Below, piece after piece: positions 23,325 to 31,771 of a stretch of 64,000 bases of DNA. The DNA comes from Rubripirellula lacrimiformis (GTDB taxonomy: Bacteria; Planctomycetota; Planctomycetia; Pirellulales; Pirellulaceae). Position numbers and translations under genes: made by a program. The DNA is taken from contig NZ_CP036525.1 of NCBI RefSeq assembly GCF_007741535.1, positions 558,001-622,000 of the forward strand, read 5' to 3'. The notes beneath the pieces are model-generated. The model was not told the origin of the DNA, made no database searches, and saw nothing but the letters and a program-made list of their open reading frames with translations. Numbering within the stretch: the first letter of the stretch is position 1; every line of letters starts with the position of its first letter.

Positions 23325-25727
23325 ATGAAACCATTGCCGATCAAACTGCTGATCTTTGCCATTGCCCTTCATGCGATGGTGGTCGGTGTCCGTGCAGACG
23401 CTCTGGAAACAGGGGCTGCGGTTGGCGAACACGTGCAGCCGGATGATTCACAGACGGACTACACCGCTGCGATTGCGAAGATCCGATCTGCGGTGCAATA
23501 CGAAGTTGCTGAAAAGAACTTGCCGGCGCTGTCGGTTTCGTTGGTCGACGGTGATCGTGTGGTTTGGGCCGATGGTTTCGGATTCCAGGATTCCGAGCGT
23601 AGGGTGCCTGCGACGGCCGATACGATCTATCGGGTCGGTTCCGTATCGAAGCTGTTTACCGACATGGCGCTGCTGCAGTTGGTCGAAGACGCAGCGCTAG
23701 ACCTTGATGCGCCGGTCACGAAATACTTGCCCGACTTTCAACCGCAAAATGATTTCGGCATTCCGATCACTTTGCGACAGTTGATGTCGCATCAGTCTGG
23801 CTTGGTTCGCGAGTCACCGGTCGGCAACTACTTTGATCCCACCGAACCAAGTTTGTCCGAAACCGTCGCAAGTCTGAATGACACTTCGCTGGTTTATCAG
23901 CCCGAGACGAAGACAAAGTACTCCAACGCTGCGATTGCGGTGGTCGGGGCTGTCTTGGAGAAGCAGCTTGATGTTTCTCATCCACAACGTGTGCGAACCA
24001 AGATCCTGGATCCGTTGGGGATGACGGCTAGCAGTTTCGTCATCACGCCTGCGATTGAATCGTCACTTGCGACCGGGTGGATGCACACCTACGACGGGCG
24101 TCGTTTCGAAGCACCCGGGTTTCTGTTGGGCACAGGCCCGGCTGGCAACTTGTATTCCAGCGTCCAGGACCTCGCAAAGTTTCTGGTTTGCCTCTTCGAT
24201 GATGGTAGATCCGATGGTGGCCAAGTCGTCAGCCCGGCGATGTTGAAACGGATGACGACCCCGGTTCAGGATGCCAATGGACGGTCCCAAGGTTTTGGCC
24301 TTGGTTTCAAGGTTCAAAACTTTGACGGAACCACCAAGATTGGGCACGGTGGAGCGGTTTACGGATTCTCGACACAGCTCGAAGCGTTGCCGGAACGTAA
24401 GCTTGGTGTCGTGGCGGCAACGTCGCTGGATGGCAGCAACGGTGTGGTCAGGCGGCTGTCGGAGTACGCACTGCGAGCGATGACCGCGGTTCAAGACAAC
24501 CAACCGCTGCCCGAATACCGCAGGACGGTACCCGTGCCGGTTGCCCGCACGGCCGAATTGGTTGGGAAGTATCACAAAGTCGACGGCCAAGGGTGGGCAA
24601 GGATTGCTCCGTCCGGCGATGGCGTTTCGCTGCAGTTGGGTTCGGTTCGCCAGCAATTGCGATCGGATTCTGGAACGGGAACGCTTGTCACGGACGACAC
24701 AGCCGGCTTTGGAGTCGAGGTCCAACTGGAAGGCAGCGACCGGTTGCTGATCAACGGCGTCGCTTATCAACGCGCTGCGGACGAACCGCCCGCGAAGGTT
24801 CCCGCCCGCTGGAAAGGCTTGATCGGCGAATACGGCCATGATCACAACACGCTGTACATCCTGGAGGATGACGGGCAACTCTATGCCCTGATTGAATGGT
24901 TCTATTCTTATCCGTTGACGGAAGTCAGCTCGGGCGTGTTCGAGTTCCCCGACTATGGCTTGTACCACGGCGAGGGGCTGAGGTTCAAACGTGATGCCAA
25001 TGGCGATGCGATCAGCGTAGTGGCGGCGGAAGTCGAATTTTTGCGGCGTGCGGTCGGGACGAAGGATGGTGAAACGTTCAAAATCAAACCCGTCAAACCG
25101 ATCGACACTCTGCGTGCGGATGCGTTGGCGGCTAGTCCGCCGATTGAATCCGGTGAATATTTGGATTCGGACCTCGTCGATCTAGTTGCTTTGGATCCAA
25201 CCATCCGATTGGACATTCGATATGCGACCGAGAACAACTTTACCGGTGCGGTGTTCTACAAGCAGTCGCGTGCATTGATGCAGCGGCCGGCGGCAGAAGC
25301 CGTTGTCCGTGCAAATGCGAGGCTGAAACAGCGGGGGCTGGGACTGTTGATCCATGATGCCTATCGCCCCTGGCACGTGACCAAAATGTTTTGGGACGCC
25401 ACACCGGGCAATATGAAGGATTTTGTTGCAAACCCGGCCGAAGGATCGCGGCACAATCGCGGCTGCGCGGTCGATTTGACTCTCTATGACCTGGCGTCGG
25501 GCCAGCCAATTCAGATGGTGGCTGGGTATGACGAATTTTCGCCACGGTCGTTTCCGAACTATCCGGGCGGCACTGCGAACCAACGTTGGTACCGATCTTT
25601 GCTTCGCCGCACGATGGAATCCGAGGGATTCACCGTATTCGAATTTGAATGGTGGCACTTCGATTTTCAAGGTTGGCAAGACTATCGGATCGGCAATGTC
25701 ACCTTCGAACAGATTGGTTCGAACTAG
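23325..25727 (+). CDS. Secreted fusion: serine beta-lactamase-family hydrolase plus VanX-type D-Ala-D-Ala dipeptidase
   Basis: 800 residues from ATG 23325 (AAGGA upstream; signal peptide ending near VRADA). Residues ~45-390 form a class C beta-lactamase/DD-peptidase-like domain with Ser106-V-S-Lys109, a YSN tyrosine motif (KYSNAAIAV) and HGG in place of KTG. A beta-rich middle part follows (about 400-600). The C-terminal ~190 residues are an M15D dipeptidase with zinc ligands His710 and Asp717 (SRHNRGCAVDLT), catalytic Glu775 and His778 (EWWH). One exported protein could therefore trim D-Ala-D-Ala-containing peptides in two steps. It lies 61 nt after the epimerase. Confidence 0.9.
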   Translation: MKPLPIKLLIFAIALHAMVVGVRADALETGAAVGEHVQPDDSQTDYTAAIAKIRSAVQYEVAEKNLPALSVSLVDGDRVVWADGFGFQDSERRVPATADTIYRVGSVSKLFTDMALLQLVEDAALDLDAPVTKYLPDFQPQNDFGIPITLRQLMSHQSGLVRESPVGNYFDPTEPSLSETVASLNDTSLVYQPETKTKYSNAAIAVVGAVLEKQLDVSHPQRVRTKILDPLGMTASSFVITPAIESSLATGWMHTYDGRRFEAPGFLLGTGPAGNLYSSVQDLAKFLVCLFDDGRSDGGQVVSPAMLKRMTTPVQDANGRSQGFGLGFKVQNFDGTTKIGHGGAVYGFSTQLEALPERKLGVVAATSLDGSNGVVRRLSEYALRAMTAVQDNQPLPEYRRTVPVPVARTAELVGKYHKVDGQGWARIAPSGDGVSLQLGSVRQQLRSDSGTGTLVTDDTAGFGVEVQLEGSDRLLINGVAYQRAADEPPAKVPARWKGLIGEYGHDHNTLYILEDDGQLYALIEWFYSYPLTEVSSGVFEFPDYGLYHGEGLRFKRDANGDAISVVAAEVEFLRRAVGTKDGETFKIKPVKPIDTLRADALAASPPIESGEYLDSDLVDLVALDPTIRLDIRYATENNFTGAVFYKQSRALMQRPAAEAVVRANARLKQRGLGLLIHDAYRPWHVTKMFWDATPGNMKDFVANPAEGSRHNRGCAVDLTLYDLASGQPIQMVAGYDEFSPRSFPNYPGGTANQRWYRSLLRRTMESEGFTVFEFEWWHFDFQGWQDYRIGNVTFEQIGSN

Positions 25728-25918
25728 TTTTGGCGGCCGGTGGCCACTGGCGAAGGGCGGCCGCACCAGCCAATACGCTCGGTCTCCGTACTCATTACAA
25801 TGTTCTCTCCATTGAAACGGACTGGTTGACCTCCCACTCCCCTGGAACGAATCCCCATTGTTCTCGGTTCGACAAGTCCCGGCGACTTCCTTCCTCCATC
25901 CCACCTAAAGGCCTGTCC

Positions 25919-28900
25919 ATGGCTTTCTATCGGACTGTCTTTGCATGTTGCGTCATCGCATCCGCATCGGCGCACGCAGATCAGTATGTGAATCATTCGT
26001 TCAACCGCCAACAGTTGACGTCCACCTATTTTTCTGAAGGTGCCAACGTTGGCGACGTCAATGGCGATGGCGCGGCGGATGTGGTTTACGGGCCGTATTG
26101 GTTTGCAGGGCCGGACCACAAGACCAAGCACGAAATCTACAAGCCTGTGCCCCAGGACATGAACCGCTACGCGGACAACTTCTTTTCGTGGGTCGACGAC
26201 TTCAATGGCGATGGTTGGAACGATGTGTTCGTCGTCGGCTTTCCTAGCACCCCGGCGTACGTCTACGAGAACCCGGGAAAAGATGGCTTCGATTCCCACT
26301 GGAAGAAGCACCAAGTCTTCGATTGGGTATCCAATGAATCGCCTCAGTTGGTCGACATGTTCGGCGACGAACGGCCAGAACTCGTTTGCACACGGGATGG
26401 CTTTTTCGGGTTTGCCACCATCGATCCCAAGGATCCGTTCGGAACATGGGACTTCCATCCTGTGTCCGAACAAATCGCCGCCAAACAGTTTGGTCATGGA
26501 CTTGGGATCGGCGATGTCAATGGCGATGGGCGATCGGACATTATCCATTCCAATGGCTGGTACGAACAACCCGCGGTCGACGCCGATACGACGCGTTGGC
26601 GATCTCATTCGGTAAAGCTGACCGCGGGCAGCGGTGGGGCCGAAATCTATGCATACGATGTCGACGGCGATGGTGACAATGACATCATCACCAGCGATTC
26701 GGCCCATGATTTTGGGCTGGGGTGGTACGAACAGACGTCGGATGGGAATGACATCTCGTTCAAACGCCATGACATCATGGGATCGCACGTTTCAGAGAAC
26801 AAATACGGAGTTCTGTTCAGCGAACTCCACTCGGTCGCATTGGCCGACATCGATGGCGATGGCTTGAAAGACATTGTCACCGGCAAGACCTATTGGTCGC
26901 ATCACAAGCAAAGTCCGATGTGGGATGCCGGCGCGGTCGTCTATTGGTTCAAGCTGGTGCGTGGCGATGATGGTGTTGACTGGGTCCCGTACCAAGCGGA
27001 TGGCGAATCCGGGATCGGACGCCAAATCTCTATCGCCGATGTCAATGCGGATGGTTTGCCGGACATCGTGGTCGGCGGCATGAAGGGCGGACACGTGTTG
27101 AAGCATCAAGTGGATACGGTGACCAAACAGCAGTGGCAGGCTGCCCAGCCGAAAGTTTATCGCGGGCCGAAGTTGCCATCGGTGAAAAATGCGACCAGCA
27201 AACGGGGGCCGAAATCCAAGATCGATGACGCGACGGGGACTGCCACCGGTGCGATCGAAGGCGAATCGCTGAGCCCGCATGTGAGCGGCGGTTCAGCAAA
27301 ACCTCAGGATATGTCCGGGTTCCGTGGGGATCAGTGGAGCGGCAATGCACAGCTCTGGTGGACGGGAGGTCGACCGAGTGACAAGCTGACTCTGGAACTG
27401 CCCGCGTTCACCGGAGTGGTCGATCTGGAGGTGGTTCTGACCTGTGCCGGCGACTATGCCGTGGTGCAGCTTTCGCTTGACGATCAACCGCTGGGGAAAC
27501 CAGTGGATCTGTACGACCGGTCCGTTGTTACCACCGGCGTGCTTTCGTTTCCCAAGGTCAATGTCGAAGGAAGCAAGCACACGCTTGGCGTTCAAATCGT
27601 AGGTGCGAATCCAAAAGCCAAGCAGTCGTACATGTTCGCCATCGACTATCTGCGCATCAAAACGTCGGACGGGAACTGTGTCGTTGGTCCCACCGGATCG
27701 TCGAAATCGGGTGCTGCGTCGGAAGGCGAAAAGCCCAAGTCGATCGACGGCAAAGTGCTGAACCTGGATTTTGAATCGGGGACGCTCGGCGACTGGACTC
27801 CCGACGGAAACGCGTTCGACGGCCAACCGATCCAGGGTGATACGGTTCATGCGCGACGTAGCGACATGCACAGCAATCATCAGGGCGATTTTTGGATCGG
27901 CAGTTTTGAAAAGCATGGTGACAAGCCGACCGGCACGTTGACGTCGACACCGTTGGTCGTGTCGCAGCGGTATGGTTCGTTTTGGTCCAACGGCGGTGAT
28001 GGCGAATCGACACGCGTCGAACTGATTCGCAAGGACAGCGGCAACGTCTTCTATCAGATCAGTGGAACCAAACGCGAAACGATGCGGCGCGTGGTCGTTG
28101 ACCTAAGAGGGCACGTTGGCAAAGAGATCATCGTGCGATTGGTTGACGAAGCGACCGGCGGTTGGGGACATTTGAATTTTGATGATTTTCGCTTGCACGA
28201 AACAGCACCGGCAAAGCCGACTCCGGCAAGCGTCGCACTGAAAGCCGACGAATACCCGCACTCTGGATTGGCCGCCCAACTAGCCGCAGAAGCGATGCAG
28301 TTGCCCGCTGGGTTTGCGGTGACCGTTGGCGCGTCGGAGCCAGAGGTGAGGCAGCCCATCGCGATGGCGCTTGACGATCGAGGGCGAGTCTGGATCGCGG
28401 AGGCTTACGAGTACCCGGTGCGAGCAAAGGATGGCGAAGGACGAGACCGGATCTTGGTCTTCGAGGACACCGACGGAAACGGATCGCTTGATAAGCGAAC
28501 CGTGTTTGCCGAAGGGTTGAACCTCGTCAGCGGTTTAGAGGTTGGGTTTGGCGGTGTTTGGGTCGGGGCCGCTCCGTACCTGATGTTCATTCCCGACAAA
28601 GATGGCGATGACGTTCCCGATGCCGAGCCACAGATTTTGTTGGATGGATGGGGACTGCAAGATACGCACGAGACCCTGAACGCGTTTATCTGGGGGCCGG
28701 ACGGCTGGCTTTACGGTTGTCATGGCGTGTTCACTCATTCGCGTGTCGGGAAACCCGGTACCCCCGATGCCGAGCGGACCCCGCTGAACTGCGGTGTGTG
28801 GCGATACCACCCGGTCCGACATGAATTCGAAGTGTTCGCCCACGGGACCAGCAACCCGTGGGGCGTCGATTTCAATGATCGCGGTCAAGCCTTCATCACC

Positions 28901-31708
28901 GCATGTGTCATCCCGCACCTGTACCACATTATCCAAGGTGCCAGATACCAACGCCAAGGCGGCCAACACTTCAACAAACACACCTATCGAGACATCGTGA
29001 CGGTCGCCGACCATTTGCACTATCTAGGTGCCACACCGCACGGCGGAAACAGCAAGTCGGACTCTGCCGGTGGCGGCCACGCTCACGCCGGGGCGATGAT
29101 CTATCTAGGGGATCGTTGGCCCGATCGCTATCGCGACCAACTGTTCATGAACAACATTCACGGACAACGTTTGAATGTCGACATCCTAAAACCCAACGGT
29201 TCGGGATACATCGGCGGACACGGTCCCGATTTCTTGATGACCGGTGACAATGCGTCTCAGATTCTGAATCTGCGTTATGGCCCGGATGGCAATGCGTGGA
29301 TGATTGATTGGTACGACATGGAAGCCTGCCATCGCCGCGAGGTGGATCGGCATGATCGAAGCAACGGCCGGATCTATAAAATCAGCTACGGCGATCGTGA
29401 CGGAAGCGTCGGTGTCGACCTTGCGAAACTGTCGGACAGCGAACTCGCCGAAACGGTGTTGCACCCGAACGATTGGTATGTGCGACATGGTCGGCGGCTG
29501 CTGCAACAGCGGTCGGTTGCTGGGCCTATCGATGCCGCGGCGGTCGCAACGCTGAACGAGATCGCGACCACGCATGCGGATGATACGCGTCGATTGCGAG
29601 CGGTTTGGGCATTGCATGTGATCGGACAACTTAGCGCTGATCGAACCAAGAAATTGTTCGCCGACCCTAGCCCGTATGTTCGTGGCTGGGCGATTCAGTT
29701 GGCGATGGAATCTGCCGAAAATCAGCCTTCACCGGAAGTGTTGGGGCAATTTGGCGATCTAGCACAGTCGGATGATTCGCCGATTGTTCGGTTGTACCTT
29801 GCGTCCGCTGCACAGCGGATCCCGTTGGATTCCCGCTGGCAACTGTTGGAATCGTTGACGTCCCATGCCGAAGATAGTCGCGACCATAACTTGCCGTTGA
29901 TGTATTGGTATGCGGCTGAACCGCTAGCGGACGTGGACGCCCAACGCGCACTCACCTTGGCGATGTCTGCGGGGGAAGGGATCCCGTTATTGCGAGACTT
30001 CATGTTGCGGCGGATTGGAAGCCGTGATGCTGGGGAATCGTTGGCCGTTCTGGTCAGGGGATTGGGGGATGCATCCACATCATCGCTGCAATTGACTTAC
30101 CTGAAATCCATTCGATCGGCTCTGCAGGGGCAGCGCCAAGTCGAAACTCCCTCGGATTGGGCGGCGGTTTCCCAAAAGCTGCTTTCCAGTGACGACAAGA
30201 ATGTGCGACTGCAATCGGTCGCTTTGGGGGTGACGTTTGGCGACGAGACCGCGTTGGATGCAATGCGTTCCCAGGTGGTCGATCCATCGTCTGCGCAGAA
30301 GTCCCGTCAAGTGGCACTGGGGGCATTGATCGATGCGAATGACGCAGGCCTGGTGCCAACGTTGACGTCGTTGTTGGGGGACGAAGCATCGCTGCGCGAG
30401 GCAGCCATTCAAGGTTTGGCGCAATACAATGATCCCCGCGTCGCGCCAGCGCTGCTTGGTTCCTATGCCGACTTCACGCCACAGCAGAAACGGATGGCAT
30501 TAGGGACACTTTGTGCACGCGCCGCCTCCGGTCACGCACTGCTGGACGCGATCGAGACGCAACAGATTGCGTCCACGGATTTGACCGCCGATCTGGTTCG
30601 CCAACTTCAGTTCCTGCGTGACAAAGGCATCGATGCAAAATTAGAAAGTGTTTGGGGAACTGTTCGCGAATCAGCGGCCGACAAAATGGCGATGATCGCC
30701 GAGTACAAGGCGTTGGTGGAATCCGATTCGCATCCCGAGCCTGATATCGAACTCGGACGATCCGTGTTCGCCAAGACGTGCATGAAATGTCACCAGCTAT
30801 ACGGTGTCGGGTACAAGGTGGGCCCCGATTTGACGGGATCCAATCGGTCGAACCTGGATTACCTGCTTAGCAATGTGGTCGACCCCAGTGCGGTGATGGC
30901 GAAAGAGTATTTGCCGACGGTGTTGTTGACGGTCGATGGACGAGTGGTCAGCGGGTTGGTCAAAGCCGAAGACAAAAATTCCATCACGATTCAAACGACG
31001 GATGCAGTGGTGGTGCTGCCGATCGACGAAATTGAGGATCGTTCGGAAAGCACCAAGTCGATGATGCCCGATGACCAGTTGAAACAGTTCAGCCAGCACG
31101 AAGTGCGATCTTTGGTCGCCTACCTGCGCGGCAAACAACAGTCGCCGATGTTGGCGTCCCCCGAAAACGCTTCCCTGATCTTCAATGGCAAAGATTTGGC
31201 CGGATGGTCCGGGGCCGACGGACTGTGGTCTGTCGAAAACGGCGAATTGGTTGGCCGTACCGAGGGTCTGAAGCAAAACGAATGGATCGTCAGCGACCTA
31301 TCGGCCGACAATTTTCGATTGACCGTCGACGTGAAGTTGGTCGATAACGCGGGCAACAGCGGAATCCAGTTTCGCAGCCGAGCCCACGATGGCCAGGTCA
31401 GTGGCTATCAGGCCGATATCGGTCAAGGATGGTGGGGCAAACTGTATGAAGAACACGGCCGTGCCCTGCTGTGGGACCAATCAGGCGAAGCCCACATTCA
31501 AGTGGGTGATTGGAACACGTATCAGGTGGTTGCCGATCATCATCACATCCGGACGTACATCAACGGTCAACTCTGTGTTGATCTGGATGACCCCCAAGGG
31601 GCGGAGCGTGGAATCATTGCATTCCAACTTCATAGCGGGGGCAAAACCGAAGTTCGTTTTCGGAACATGCGTTTAGAAGTGCTCGGGGCCGACGAACCGA
31701 CGCCGTAA
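25919..31708 (+). CDS. Giant secreted protein: FG-GAP repeats, PVC-type dehydrogenase, haem c domain, DUF1080
   Basis: 1929 residues from ATG 25919 (AAAGG about 7 nt upstream; signal peptide to SAHA). Six FG-GAP/VCBS-type calcium loops lie in about residues 40-390 (GDVNGDGAAD, DFNGDGWND, DVDGDGDND and others), followed by beta-sandwich modules. The PVC-type membrane-bound dehydrogenase propeller begins near 790 (LPAGFAVTVGASEPEVRQPI) and leads into a HEAT-like helical part. The planctomycete haem-binding domain has C1621-MKC-H1625. Residues ~1752-1925 are a DUF1080/3-keto-glycoside-hydrolase-like lectin fold (LIFNGKDLAGW). Likely an exported redox enzyme for a sugar or polymer-bound substrate. 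Its place between two D-amino-acid enzymes is notable. Confidence 0.9.
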   Translation: MAFYRTVFACCVIASASAHADQYVNHSFNRQQLTSTYFSEGANVGDVNGDGAADVVYGPYWFAGPDHKTKHEIYKPVPQDMNRYADNFFSWVDDFNGDGWNDVFVVGFPSTPAYVYENPGKDGFDSHWKKHQVFDWVSNESPQLVDMFGDERPELVCTRDGFFGFATIDPKDPFGTWDFHPVSEQIAAKQFGHGLGIGDVNGDGRSDIIHSNGWYEQPAVDADTTRWRSHSVKLTAGSGGAEIYAYDVDGDGDNDIITSDSAHDFGLGWYEQTSDGNDISFKRHDIMGSHVSENKYGVLFSELHSVALADIDGDGLKDIVTGKTYWSHHKQSPMWDAGAVVYWFKLVRGDDGVDWVPYQADGESGIGRQISIADVNADGLPDIVVGGMKGGHVLKHQVDTVTKQQWQAAQPKVYRGPKLPSVKNATSKRGPKSKIDDATGTATGAIEGESLSPHVSGGSAKPQDMSGFRGDQWSGNAQLWWTGGRPSDKLTLELPAFTGVVDLEVVLTCAGDYAVVQLSLDDQPLGKPVDLYDRSVVTTGVLSFPKVNVEGSKHTLGVQIVGANPKAKQSYMFAIDYLRIKTSDGNCVVGPTGSSKSGAASEGEKPKSIDGKVLNLDFESGTLGDWTPDGNAFDGQPIQGDTVHARRSDMHSNHQGDFWIGSFEKHGDKPTGTLTSTPLVVSQRYGSFWSNGGDGESTRVELIRKDSGNVFYQISGTKRETMRRVVVDLRGHVGKEIIVRLVDEATGGWGHLNFDDFRLHETAPAKPTPASVALKADEYPHSGLAAQLAAEAMQLPAGFAVTVGASEPEVRQPIAMALDDRGRVWIAEAYEYPVRAKDGEGRDRILVFEDTDGNGSLDKRTVFAEGLNLVSGLEVGFGGVWVGAAPYLMFIPDKDGDDVPDAEPQILLDGWGLQDTHETLNAFIWGPDGWLYGCHGVFTHSRVGKPGTPDAERTPLNCGVWRYHPVRHEFEVFAHGTSNPWGVDFNDRGQAFITACVIPHLYHIIQGARYQRQGGQHFNKHTYRDIVTVADHLHYLGATPHGGNSKSDSAGGGHAHAGAMIYLGDRWPDRYRDQLFMNNIHGQRLNVDILKPNGSGYIGGHGPDFLMTGDNASQILNLRYGPDGNAWMIDWYDMEACHRREVDRHDRSNGRIYKISYGDRDGSVGVDLAKLSDSELAETVLHPNDWYVRHGRRLLQQRSVAGPIDAAAVATLNEIATTHADDTRRLRAVWALHVIGQLSADRTKKLFADPSPYVRGWAIQLAMESAENQPSPEVLGQFGDLAQSDDSPIVRLYLASAAQRIPLDSRWQLLESLTSHAEDSRDHNLPLMYWYAAEPLADVDAQRALTLAMSAGEGIPLLRDFMLRRIGSRDAGESLAVLVRGLGDASTSSLQLTYLKSIRSALQGQRQVETPSDWAAVSQKLLSSDDKNVRLQSVALGVTFGDETALDAMRSQVVDPSSAQKSRQVALGALIDANDAGLVPTLTSLLGDEASLREAAIQGLAQYNDPRVAPALLGSYADFTPQQKRMALGTLCARAASGHALLDAIETQQIASTDLTADLVRQLQFLRDKGIDAKLESVWGTVRESAADKMAMIAEYKALVESDSHPEPDIELGRSVFAKTCMKCHQLYGVGYKVGPDLTGSNRSNLDYLLSNVVDPSAVMAKEYLPTVLLTVDGRVVSGLVKAEDKNSITIQTTDAVVVLPIDEIEDRSESTKSMMPDDQLKQFSQHEVRSLVAYLRGKQQSPMLASPENASLIFNGKDLAGWSGADGLWSVENGELVGRTEGLKQNEWIVSDLSADNFRLTVDVKLVDNAGNSGIQFRSRAHDGQVSGYQADIGQGWWGKLYEEHGRALLWDQSGEAHIQVGDWNTYQVVADHHHIRTYINGQLCVDLDDPQGAERGIIAFQLHSGGKTEVRFRNMRLEVLGADEPTP

Positions 31709-31771
31709 TCGTCGAAACTGTCTTTTTGCCGTTGCCCACCGTTTGCCGCTCGTTCACCAAGGATTCACGCC

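Noticed and set aside
23325-25727. Glycopeptide resistance cluster because of the VanX-type domain
   Set aside because: No VanA-type ligase, VanH dehydrogenase or VanRS pair is adjacent; the setting is catabolic.
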